Part shown: positions 1 through 6,033 of the stretch, piece by piece
Position numbering within the stretch: position 1 is the stretch's first letter
Layout of the letters: the number at the start of each line of letters is the position of its first letter
Assembly (NCBI GenBank): GCA_947311455.1
Contig: CAMZKY010000240.1
Coordinates: forward strand, 1-8,903
Origin: an uncultured Marinosulfonomonas sp.
GTDB lineage: Bacteria; Pseudomonadota; Alphaproteobacteria; Rhodobacterales; Rhodobacteraceae
DNA: 8,903 bases
Direction of reading: 5' to 3'
Program-made: the position numbers and the translations under genes
Notes under the pieces: generated by a model
Told to the model about the DNA's origin: nothing
The model's input: the letters and a program-made list of their open reading frames with translations, nothing else
Database searches by the model: none

Positions 1-460
1 CGGTGGCGTTACGGATCATGTCCAACGATACCAGAACCAGCGCCAAACCAATAAGAATGCGTCCGGATTGACGCACTGTTTGCTTATCGCCTTTCAAAAA
101 TAACGTAACACCAATCAAAATTAGCAATGGCACCAGCCAAGCAGCACGCACCAGCAAAATCTGGGTGACAATCGCCGAGCCTAAATCCGCACCAAGGAAA
201 ATGGCCAACCCAACCGTAACGGATAAAACCTTTTTCGAGGCAAAATTGGTGACCAATAACGCCACAGCCGTGGAGCTTTGCAATAGGATTGCCGCCAAAA
301 CACCCGTTCCCGCTGCCAAAAGCGGATTACCCGAGCTGTGGCGCAGCCACATGCGCAACTCATTTGAAAAAGCGCGTTGAACGCCGGTCCGGATAATTCG
401 CACAGACCACAACAATAGGGCCGCTGCACCCGCAAGATTTAGAATAAACAGGAGTGCCAC
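1..460 (-). CDS. Na+/phosphate cotransporter family protein (NptA/PNaS-like), N-terminal part, cut by window edge
   Basis: Reading the minus strand from a GTG at 460-458 gives 153 uninterrupted residues to the window edge. A GAGG Shine-Dalgarno sits about 8 bases upstream of the GTG; the overlapping ATG at 462-460 is in another frame and stops after 7 codons, so GTG is the likely start. The protein is strongly hydrophobic, with membrane segments at about residues 3-22, 47-70, 80-100, 103-122 and 134-150. It carries the QSST signature at residues 61-64 followed by GADLGSAIVTQ at 90-100; these match the QSS(S/T) and GAN(I/L)G-type motifs that mark Na_Pi_cotrans repeats (NptA/SLC34-like, COG1283). 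Family members import inorganic phosphate with sodium across the inner membrane, and many end in a PhoU-like domain, which would lie outside this window. Its divergent position next to a phosphonate/phosphate ABC operon fits a phosphorus-scavenging role. Family assignment is fairly secure; whether it imports or exports phosphate is not shown. Confidence 0.82.
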   Translation of the reverse strand, partial: MALLFILNLAGAAALLLWSVRIIRTGVQRAFSNELRMWLRHSSGNPLLAAGTGVLAAILLQSSTAVALLVTNFASKKVLSVTVGLAIFLGADLGSAIVTQILLVRAAWLVPLLILIGVTLFLKGDKQTVRQSGRILIGLALVLVSLDMIRNAT

Positions 461-579
461 ATTTGCCTCGTAAATTGTTAAAAGTTCGCACTTACTAGGA
501 GCATTGCGAATGGGTTGCAAGTGACCAAATTATGTTATTTATTACGATCGTTTGATAAAAACTTGTATTTTTGGTCAAA

Positions 580-619
580 ATTATACTTGTAAAATTGATA
601 TGTACCAGTAGCGTGACAG
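580..619 (-). promoter_or_regulatory. Candidate Pho box and promoter directed toward the Na/Pi cotransporter gene
   Basis: On the minus strand, CTGTCAC (619-613) is followed after 4 bases by CTGGTAC (608-602). This has the 7-4-7 layout of a PhoB box; the first half matches the CTGTCA(T/C) consensus well and the second matches 5 of 7 positions. A perfect TATAAT lies downstream at 585-580, 16 bases from the end of the box. A transcript from it would have a leader of roughly 110 bases before the GTG at 460. The spacing from box to -10 is longer than the 10-11 bases of textbook Pho promoters, so PhoB control is inferred and not shown. Confidence 0.4.
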
Positions 620-635
620 GATATATAAATGTTCT

Positions 636-641
636 GGGAGG
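636..641 (+). promoter_or_regulatory. Ribosome binding site deciding the phnD start
   Basis: GGGAGG lies 10 bases before ATG 652. It supports this start over the in-frame ATG at 571, which has no comparable site and would place extra residues before a complete signal peptide. Confidence 0.7.
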
Positions 642-651
642 ACAAATCATA

Positions 652-1617
652 ATGAAAAAACTTTTAACAACTGTTGCGGCGATTGCCACACTTGCGCTTA
701 CGGCTGGTGCGGCATCCGCTGAATGTGAACGCGGCGATCTGGATGCACGCTATTGCGATACCAATGGGGATCTGATTGCGGATACACCCACAGATGAAAG
801 CAAACTTCTTGATCCTGATACACTGATCTTTGCCTACACACCCGTAGAAGACCCTGCTGTCTATAAAGAAGCATGGTCGGATTTTCTGGCATATCTAGAA
901 GAAAAAACCGGCAAGAAAGTAATCTTTTTCCCGGTTCAATCCAATGCCGCCCAAATCGAGGCCATGCGTTCAGGGCGTTTGCATATCGCTGGTTTTAATA
1001 CAGGTTCAAACCCGCTGGCGGTGAATTGCGCCGGCTTTAGCCCGTTCACAATCATGGCAAAAGCCGATGGCAGCTTTGGTTATGAAATGGAAATCCTGAC
1101 ATATCCCGGTTCGGGCATTGAAAAAGTAGAAGACATTCGCGGCCAACAGCTTGCGTTTACCTCCCCCACATCAAACTCGGGCTTCAAAGCACCATCCGCA
1201 ATTCTAAAAGCCGATTTTGACATGATCCCTGATCGTGATTTTGAAGCTGTATTTTCGGGTAAGCACGACAACTCGATCCTTGGTGTTGCCAATCAGGATT
1301 ACAAAGCAGCGTCGATTGCCAACTCGGTACGTGACCGGATGATCAAACGTGGTGTGATTACAGAAGATCAAACTGTTTCGATCTATAAATCACAAACATT
1401 CCCGACAACGGGGTTTGGTACGGTATACAACCTGAAACCGGAATTGCGCGCAGCGATCAAAGACGCGTTTTTCTCATTCGAATGGGCGGGCACGTCGCTT
1501 GAGGAAGAATTCTCGAAATCAGGTGAATCGCAGTTTATCGAAATGACATACCAGGATTTCTGGTCGGTTATTCGTAAAATTGATAGCGCCAATGGCGTAA
1601 GCTATTCCTGTCAGTAA
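652..1617 (+). CDS. phnD: PhnD-family phosphonate/phosphite/phosphate-binding periplasmic protein
   Basis: This is the periplasmic substrate-binding subunit of an ABC importer for phosphonate-like compounds (321 residues). The ATG at 652 is chosen because GGGAGG lies at 636-641, 10 bases upstream, and because it begins directly with a signal peptide (MKKLL, hydrophobic core, cleavage after ASA at residue 23); an in-frame ATG at 571 would add 27 residues before the signal peptide. Family marks are the AYTPVEDPAVYKEAW stretch (61-75), SPTSNSG (171-177), which corresponds to the phosphonate-binding S/T-rich loop of E. coli PhnD, and SGKHDNSILGVAN (202-214) with the His that is conserved in PhnD. 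An unusual N-terminal stretch after cleavage (24-50) contains two Cys and a DTNGDLIAD loop (36-44). Mature Cys residues are at 25, 35, 126 and 320, so disulfides are possible. It is the first gene of phnD-phnC-phnE1-phnE2 and is separated from phnC by a terminator. The ligand is not decided by the sequence. Confidence 0.92.
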   Translation: MKKLLTTVAAIATLALTAGAASAECERGDLDARYCDTNGDLIADTPTDESKLLDPDTLIFAYTPVEDPAVYKEAWSDFLAYLEEKTGKKVIFFPVQSNAAQIEAMRSGRLHIAGFNTGSNPLAVNCAGFSPFTIMAKADGSFGYEMEILTYPGSGIEKVEDIRGQQLAFTSPTSNSGFKAPSAILKADFDMIPDRDFEAVFSGKHDNSILGVANQDYKAASIANSVRDRMIKRGVITEDQTVSIYKSQTFPTTGFGTVYNLKPELRAAIKDAFFSFEWAGTSLEEEFSKSGESQFIEMTYQDFWSVIRKIDSANGVSYSCQ

Positions 1618-1636
1618 ATTGCTGATTTAGACTACG

Positions 1637-1667
1637 CGGCGGCCAAACGCGTTTGGCCGCCGTTTTT
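1637..1667 (+). terminator. Strong intrinsic terminator between phnD and phnC
   Basis: A perfect 11-bp stem, CGGCGGCCAAA (1637-1647) with TTTGGCCGCCG (1652-1662), encloses a CGCG loop and is followed directly by five T residues. It starts 20 bases after the phnD stop. Because phnC-E1-E2 follow without a convincing promoter of their own, it probably works as a partial terminator or 3' stabiliser that leaves phnD mRNA in excess. Confidence 0.88.
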
Positions 1668-1674
1668 ATATATA

Positions 1675-1690
1675 ATGGCCCAATGGCCAT
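1675..1690 (+). repeat. Small inverted repeat ahead of phnC
   Basis: ATGGCC (1675-1680) and GGCCAT (1685-1690) form a 6-bp stem with a CAAT loop just before the phnC Shine-Dalgarno (1693-1698). It could influence phnC translation or be chance. The TATAAT at 1671-1676 overlapping it has no usable -35 and was not called as a promoter. Confidence 0.3.
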
Positions 1691-1704
1691 AAAAGGGGCA
1701 GGGG

Positions 1705-2499
1705 ATGTTAGAGCTTAAACAGCTAACAAAAACATATAAAACAGGGGATCAGGCGCTTAAGGCGGTTGATCTAACAATGCCTGCGGGGCAGGTTTTGGCG
1801 CTGATTGGCCCATCTGGTGCGGGTAAATCCACGCTCATTCGTTGTGTGAACCAACTTGTTCGCCCAACCAGCGGGCAGGTGTTTTTGGCAGGGGACGAAG
1901 TGACCGGCCTAAAAGGCAACGCCCTGCGCCGTGTGCGCCGCCGGATGGGGATGATTTTTCAAGAATACGCCTTGGTTGAACGGCTGACAGTGATGGAAAA
2001 TGTTCTGTCGGGCCGTTTGGGCTATGTTGGTTTCTGGCGCTCGCTGTTTCGCAAATTCCCGCAAAAAGATGTGGATGAGGCGTATCGCCTGCTTGATCGT
2101 GTCGGTTTGCTGCATATGGCCGATAAACGCGCCGATGAACTATCCGGCGGGCAACGTCAGCGGGTCGGAATTGCGCGCGCGCTCATTCAAGACCCCGCGC
2201 TTTTGCTGGTGGATGAACCCACAGCGTCGCTTGATCCTAAAACCAGCCGTCAGATCATGCGCCTGATCGTTGAGCTGTGTAAGGAACGCGGCTTGGCGGC
2301 CATTATCAACATTCACGACGTTGCGTTGGCGCAAATGTTTGTGGAACGGGTTGTTGGCCTTAAAATGGGGGCGATGGTGTTTGATGGCGGGCCAGATGAT
2401 CTGGTGCCGGATGTGCTCACCGAAGTTTACGGCGAAGAAGATTGGGAAGCGACGATTGAAAAGGTCGATGACGACGATGATGCGGATGGTGACGCATGA
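1705..2499 (+). CDS. phnC: Phosphonate-type ABC transporter ATP-binding protein
   Basis: This cytoplasmic ATPase powers the PhnE permeases (264 residues, normal for PhnC). All nucleotide-binding motifs are present: Walker A GPSGAGKST (35-43, Lys41), Q-loop Gln86, signature LSGGQ (146-150), Walker B LLLVDE (166-171) and H-loop His204. The stretch between Q-loop and signature, including GRLGYVGFWRSLF (103-115), is typical of PhnC compared with other importer ATPases. The start at 1705 has AAGGGG at 1693-1698, 6 bases upstream. The C-terminus is strongly acidic, with five consecutive Asp residues just before the end (residues 256-260), which is an unconserved-looking tail of unknown meaning. The stop codon overlaps the phnE1 start in an ATGA junction, indicating translational coupling. 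Confidence 0.94.
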   Translation: MLELKQLTKTYKTGDQALKAVDLTMPAGQVLALIGPSGAGKSTLIRCVNQLVRPTSGQVFLAGDEVTGLKGNALRRVRRRMGMIFQEYALVERLTVMENVLSGRLGYVGFWRSLFRKFPQKDVDEAYRLLDRVGLLHMADKRADELSGGQRQRVGIARALIQDPALLLVDEPTASLDPKTSRQIMRLIVELCKERGLAAIINIHDVALAQMFVERVVGLKMGAMVFDGGPDDLVPDVLTEVYGEEDWEATIEKVDDDDDADGDA

Positions 2500-3308
2500 G
2501 CACGGATCTAGACGCCATTGTCGGAAAACCATGGAAAAAGCCCAGCTTTATCAAAAATCCAGCCCTCAGATGGGGCTTGGTTATTCTGGCTGTGGTTTAT
2601 TTCTACTTTGCCTTTACCACCATCGATGTAAACTGGGCACGGATTTACCGCGGCCTTGATCGTGGTTGGCAATTTATCCTTGGCTTTGCAAACCCGGATT
2701 TCACCTCCCGTTGGAGCGATATCTACGCGGGCTTTATGGAAAGTGTGGTGATGACCGTCGCGTCAACCGTGGCTGGGATTGCAATTTCCATTCCTATTGC
2801 CCTGGGGGCGGCGCGCAATATCGCGCCTTTGCCTGTCTATATGGTGTGCCGGTTTATCGTTTCGATTTCACGTGCGCTAAATGAAATCATCGTGGCAATC
2901 ATTCTGGTGAAAATTTTTGGATTTGGCCCGCTGGCCGGTTTCCTGACCCTAAGTTTCGCGACCATCGGATTTCTATCCAAACTACTGGCCGAAGAAATCG
3001 AAAGCATGAACATGGTCGCCCCCGAAGCCATTCAATCAACAGGGTCATCATGGGCGCAGTGGATCAATTTCGGGGTGCAACCCCAAGTAATGCCGCGCCT
3101 GATTGGCCTTTCAATGTATCGCCTTGATATCAATTTCCGTGAATCTGCGGTGCTTGGCCTTGTGGGGGCGGGCGGCATTGGTGCCACGCTCAACACCGCC
3201 TTTGATCGCTACGAGTTTGATTCAGTTGCGGCGATTTTGTTGATCATCATCGTTACCGTTATGTCGCTTGAATACCTGTCCGGCGTTATCCGCGAAAGGA
3301 TCAAATGA
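2496..3308 (+). CDS. phnE1: Phosphonate-type ABC transporter permease, first copy
   Basis: This is an inner-membrane permease subunit of 270 residues. It starts in the ATGA overlap with phnC. A membrane segment at about 25-41 is followed by a periplasmic stretch and then the BPD_transp_1 core with segments near 85-105, 114-140, 145-163 and 242-262. The cytoplasmic EAA loop is visible at 177-200 (EAIQSTG ... QPQVMP), the surface that docks with PhnC. The DINFRESAVLGLVGAGGIGA stretch (211-230) is the typical PhnE signature and is shared almost exactly with the next gene, showing the two are paralogues. It probably pairs with PhnE2 as a heterodimer. Ends one base before the phnE2 start codon. 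Confidence 0.92.
   Translation: MSTDLDAIVGKPWKKPSFIKNPALRWGLVILAVVYFYFAFTTIDVNWARIYRGLDRGWQFILGFANPDFTSRWSDIYAGFMESVVMTVASTVAGIAISIPIALGAARNIAPLPVYMVCRFIVSISRALNEIIVAIILVKIFGFGPLAGFLTLSFATIGFLSKLLAEEIESMNMVAPEAIQSTGSSWAQWINFGVQPQVMPRLIGLSMYRLDINFRESAVLGLVGAGGIGATLNTAFDRYEFDSVAAILLIIIVTVMSLEYLSGVIRERIK
3295..3300 (+). promoter_or_regulatory. Ribosome binding site deciding the phnE2 start
   Basis: AAAGGA inside the last codons of phnE1 lies 9 bases before ATG 3310. It supports this start over the in-frame ATG at 3268, which would overlap phnE1 by 41 bases, and over the ATG at 3316, which lies too far from the site. Confidence 0.65.
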
Positions 3309-3309
3309 T

Positions 3310-4125
3310 ATGCCAATGATTGAAAAAAACGGCCAGAAAATCTGGCAAGTACGGGATCGCAAAGCGCAGTTTATCCGTTGGGCGATGTGGTTCTTTGGCA
3401 CCGTTGCGTTTTTAATGGCATGGAAAGTGATTTCTGACGGCACCGAATGGTATTACGTGCAAACCGCACCACAAGCAGCCAATGATATTATCACCCGCGC
3501 ATGGCCGCCGAAATGGGGCTATATCAATAAATTGTGGGGGCCGATTTGGGATACGGTGAATATCGCCACCATTGGCACCATTGTGTCTTTGATGCTGGCG
3601 GTGCCGATTGCCTTTATGGCGGCGCGCAATACGACGCCAAGCATGCTGTTTGTGCGTCCGCTGGCATTACTGGTGATTGTTGCGTCGCGCTCGGTCAATT
3701 CATTGATTTGGGCGCTGTTGCTGGTTTCGATTGTTGGTCCGGGCGTTTTGGCCGGGGTTGTTGCGATTTCGATCCGCTCCATCGGGTTTTGTGCAAAACT
3801 GCTGTATGAAGCGATTGAGGAAATCAACGAAACACAGGTTGAGGCAATCACCGCCACAGGTGCACGCCCGTGGCAAGTGATGGTTTACGGAATTGTGCCC
3901 CAGATCATGCCATCATTCGCGGGCATTGCCGTATTCCGCTGGGATATTAATATCCGCGAAAGCACGGTTCTTGGCCTTGTGGGGGCGGGCGGGATTGGCT
4001 TGCAGCTGAATTCGTCGCTCAATATCCTGTCGTGGTCACAAGTCAGCCTGATCCTTATGGTGATCCTGTTTGCTGTGGTGATTTCAGAATGGGTATCTGC
4101 AAAAGTGCGCGGCGCAATAATCTAG
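3310..4125 (+). CDS. phnE2: Phosphonate-type ABC transporter permease, second copy
   Basis: This is the partner permease of 271 residues, one base after the phnE1 stop. A membrane segment at about 22-40 precedes the core, with segments near 82-104, 113-140, 143-160 and 243-262. The EAA loop is at 178-201 (EAITATG ... VPQIMP), followed by DINIRESTVLGLVGAGGIGL (212-231), matching PhnE1. Two tandem phnE-like permeases with one phnC and one phnD are common in alphaproteobacteria; the phosphate-transporting PhoCDET system of Sinorhizobium meliloti has the same composition, so inorganic phosphate or another P-oxyanion is an alternative substrate. It is the last gene of the operon, followed by a terminator. 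Confidence 0.92.
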   Translation: MPMIEKNGQKIWQVRDRKAQFIRWAMWFFGTVAFLMAWKVISDGTEWYYVQTAPQAANDIITRAWPPKWGYINKLWGPIWDTVNIATIGTIVSLMLAVPIAFMAARNTTPSMLFVRPLALLVIVASRSVNSLIWALLLVSIVGPGVLAGVVAISIRSIGFCAKLLYEAIEEINETQVEAITATGARPWQVMVYGIVPQIMPSFAGIAVFRWDINIRESTVLGLVGAGGIGLQLNSSLNILSWSQVSLILMVILFAVVISEWVSAKVRGAII

Positions 4126-4147
4126 CCAAACCTGTAGGCATTCTATC

Positions 4148-4184
4148 TTCCCGTCGCGTTGTCAGCGGCGGGAATTTCTATTTT
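4148..4184 (+). terminator. Intrinsic terminator after phnE2
   Basis: A 10-bp stem with one G-U pair, TTCCCGTCGC (4148-4157) with GCGGCGGGAA (4165-4174), has a 7-base loop and is followed by a T-rich tract TTTCTATTTT. It lies 22 bases after the phnE2 stop and ends the phnDCE1E2 transcript. Confidence 0.8.
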
Positions 4185-4237
4185 GTACCTAATGCAACAC
4201 AATTTTACCTTTTGGTTCGCAAATATGCATGCTGATA

Positions 4238-4254
4238 CAATCAATCTATGATTG
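4238..4254. repeat. Short inverted repeat upstream of the DUF1194 gene
   Basis: CAATCA (4238-4243) and TGATTG (4249-4254) form a 6-bp inverted repeat separated by 5 bases, about 70 bases before the DUF1194 start. It could be an operator for a dimeric regulator or chance; nothing else supports it. Confidence 0.2.
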
Positions 4255-4291
4255 CGTGGCTTTCCCGATGCCCGTCGTTGGAAACTTGGTT

Positions 4292-4318
4292 TTGGAAATT
4301 GCCGCATTTCGCTAGAGT
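4292..4318 (+). promoter_or_regulatory. Weak candidate promoter for the DUF1194 gene
   Basis: TTGGAA (4292-4297) and TAGAGT (4313-4318) are separated by 15 bases, shorter than ideal. If used, transcription would start at or next to the ATG at 4325, giving a leaderless or near-leaderless mRNA, in line with the lack of a good Shine-Dalgarno there. Confidence 0.25.
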
Positions 4319-4324
4319 GTTAGA

Positions 4325-5086
4325 ATGAAAAATCTATTCCTGTGCCTGATGCTGATAATTTTCGCGCCGAAATGCCTGTTGGCCCAACCCGCCCCTGTTG
4401 ATGTAAAAATTGTTGTGGCAGTGGATGCCTCGGGAAGTGTCGATCCAACCGAACTGAAACTTCAGATCAATGGCATTGCCAATGCCTTTCGTGATCAATC
4501 AGTGCAGTCGGCTGTTCAGGCAGGGTATCATCACGCGGTTCTAGCGGCAGTGTTGGTGTGGTCAGATGCGGCCTATCCAAAATATCCAACGAAATGGCAC
4601 AGGTTGGATAATCCGCAATCTTTTGCAGATTTTGCCAAGGAAATCGAATTGTTTAATATTTCGGCGCCTGGTGTGCCCGCGATTGGTGGCGGTGGCACAA
4701 ATATTGGTGATGCTCTGGTTTATGCCATTGAAATGATAACTAAAAATAAGGTCACAGCCGCCCGTACGGTGATCGATGTATCCGGCGATGGCCCTGAATC
4801 CAGGCCATGGGTGAAAGGCGCGATTGAATTACCGCAAGCGCGCGCGCTGGCACAGAGGCGCAATATCACTGTAAACGGGTTGGCAATTGAAACCGATATT
4901 GCCGATTTGCACCAATATTACCAACGCCATATGATCGTTGGGGCAGGGGCGTTTGTTGAGCGTGCAAAAGATTTTGAAGATTTCCAGCGTGCCATTATCA
5001 AAAAGCTTTTACGAGAATTGTCCTCAACACCATTCGCTGCTTTGGGAGGGGCAATCCCCGTTAAGCGGAGGGAATATATGCAATAA
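4325..5086 (+). CDS. Secreted DUF1194 protein with von Willebrand factor A-like fold
   Basis: This 253-residue protein has a signal peptide (Lys2, hydrophobic 4-14, likely cleavage after LLA at residue 20). The mature part is a single VWA-like domain: the MIDAS metal-site motif DASGS (34-38), the third-site Thr in GGGGTNIGDA (121-130, Thr125) and the DVSGDG strand (151-156) are all present, so a divalent metal site is likely intact. These motifs and the length fit DUF1194 (PF06707), found mainly in alphaproteobacteria, with no known function. VWA domains usually mediate protein binding, so a periplasmic adhesion or assembly role is plausible but not shown. It has its own transcription unit: a phn terminator lies upstream and the next gene is convergent. 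The Shine-Dalgarno is weak, and a possible -10 (TAGAGT, 4313-4318) lies very close to the ATG. Confidence 0.85.
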   Translation: MKNLFLCLMLIIFAPKCLLAQPAPVDVKIVVAVDASGSVDPTELKLQINGIANAFRDQSVQSAVQAGYHHAVLAAVLVWSDAAYPKYPTKWHRLDNPQSFADFAKEIELFNISAPGVPAIGGGGTNIGDALVYAIEMITKNKVTAARTVIDVSGDGPESRPWVKGAIELPQARALAQRRNITVNGLAIETDIADLHQYYQRHMIVGAGAFVERAKDFEDFQRAIIKKLLRELSSTPFAALGGAIPVKRREYMQ

Positions 5087-5109
5087 AAAAGCGCCCCGAA
5101 CAGGCGCTT
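5085..5109 (-). terminator. Intrinsic terminator of the MepK-like gene
   Basis: AAGCGCC (5089-5095) and GGCGCTT (5103-5109) form a 7-bp stem with a 7-base loop. Read on the minus strand the stem is followed by TTTTTT, so it terminates the minus-strand DUF882 gene 26 bases after its stop. The T tract overlaps the stop codon of the convergent DUF1194 gene. On the plus strand only CATTTAATT follows, so it may stop that transcript weakly as well. Confidence 0.75.
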
Positions 5110-5135
5110 CATTTAATTGCGATTTTGCGAAAGGC

Positions 5136-5711
5136 CTAGCGACCCCAAGTGCGAACCTGACCACAATCCATGTGAACAAAGTTTGATTTCGAATACTTGC
5201 CAACACCACCACCACCACAGGCCATAGCCGCGCGATATACTTGATTTACCGAGCGGGATTTAAGGCGCGTGTCTGCGGCTTTACCGCTCATGTGAAGGGA
5301 GTTTTTGGCAACGCCGCGCGAGCGGCGACGCAACATTGCGTTGGTTTTAGGGGAGCGATAGCCGGACAACAGCAAATAAGGCTCGTTCACATCCATGAGG
5401 TTATGGGCAGCGGCCAGAATATCAAAGTTGCGGACATCCATTTTGCGCGTGGTGCCTTCGCGCCAGTCGCGCATGAAATAGGTTACTTCTTTGATGGCGT
5501 CTTTGATGTATTTGCCATCGATCCAGTAAATCATATCCAGATGTTCACCGGTGCGGCCAGAATACATACGGATACGGCGAATATCGCCACTGCCCCGCAA
5601 AAATCCGGCGGCTTTGGAATAGGTCGGCGCCGCAACAAGCGTTGTTGCGGCGAAAGCCTTAAGAATGCCGCGGCGTGTTACGCCGGAATTTGTAAATGTA
5701 TCAGTTGCCAT
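5136..5711 (-). CDS. Tat-exported DUF882 / M15-type peptidoglycan endopeptidase (MepK/YcbK-like)
   Basis: This 191-residue protein has a twin-arginine signal (TRRGILKAF at 12-20, then a hydrophobic stretch to about residue 36), so it is probably exported folded. The M15-like DUF882 domain (PF05951) fills the rest: SGYRSPKTN (116-124), SLHMSGKAAD (138-147) and VHMDCG (179-184). His140, Asp147 and His180 match the zinc ligands of the fold. The best-studied relative, E. coli MepK (YcbK), is a Tat-dependent endopeptidase that cuts 3-3 (mDAP-mDAP) cross-links. The start at 5711 has only a weak Shine-Dalgarno but places the RR motif near the N-terminus, and no other Met occurs before residue 49. 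The gene is divergent from an L,D-transpeptidase gene, which would make the same cross-link. Specificity in this organism is inferred. Confidence 0.88.
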   Translation of the reverse strand: MATDTFTNSGVTRRGILKAFAATTLVAAPTYSKAAGFLRGSGDIRRIRMYSGRTGEHLDMIYWIDGKYIKDAIKEVTYFMRDWREGTTRKMDVRNFDILAAAHNLMDVNEPYLLLSGYRSPKTNAMLRRRSRGVAKNSLHMSGKAADTRLKSRSVNQVYRAAMACGGGGVGKYSKSNFVHMDCGQVRTWGR

Positions 5712-6033
5712 CGTCTATTGCCTGTCCCATATCAAATACTGCATTTTACAGTTACTTGAGTGTTCATCCCCAGATGTGCTGGCCTTATTGCACGGCACGA
5801 ATCAAACACCAAGTCCTGTTTTTATACCGCCATTGTAATCAAGCGAAATCGGCAAAAATCTGCTTAAAATTGGGCAGTGTTGTGGTTACGCAGAGAATAC
5901 CGCCATATTGTTGAGAAAATGTCTACAAAAGTAAGGAAAAACATAATTGTGAAGTGACTTGTATTCGTCTAGCGGTGACAATTCTGTTATTCTATCACCT
6001 TCTTGGTGAATAAACTATTTTCGAGGCTGCTCA
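5712..6033. other. 322-bp divergent control region between the MepK-like and LdtD-like genes
   Basis: No gene is supported here. It is AT-rich in its right half and must contain promoters for both flanking genes, although no convincing -35/-10 pair could be assigned. It holds a perfect 10-bp direct repeat (see separate entry) and a small inverted repeat TCACC/GGTGA at 5995-6009, ending 24 bases before the transpeptidase start. A short open frame at 5696-5914 has no Shine-Dalgarno and no recognisable protein features. Confidence 0.6.
5824..5906. repeat. 10-bp direct repeat pair in the divergent control region
   Basis: ATACCGCCAT occurs at 5824-5833 and again at 5897-5906, 73 bases apart, that is about seven helical turns. 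Both copies are followed by TTGT with a 0- or 2-base offset. The pair could be operator sites for a shared regulator of the two flanking peptidoglycan genes. The role is inferred from position only. Confidence 0.3.

Noticed and set aside
181..435. 84-residue minus-strand open frame
   Set aside because: It lies in another frame of the cotransporter gene, which has a start, a Shine-Dalgarno and family motifs.
571..651. N-terminal extension of phnD from an in-frame ATG at 571
   Set aside because: It would put 27 residues before a complete signal peptide, lacks a Shine-Dalgarno, and overlaps the promoter region; ATG 652 has GGGAGG.
1671..1676. TATAAT as an internal promoter for phnC
   Set aside because: At the right distance there is only terminator stem sequence with no -35 resemblance.
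2140..2532. 130-residue minus-strand open frame across the phnC end
   Set aside because: It is a shadow of phnC/phnE1 with no start signal or protein features.
5241..5759. 172-residue plus-strand open frame
   Set aside because: It is antisense to the MepK-like gene, has no recognisable motif, and arises from that gene's codon bias.
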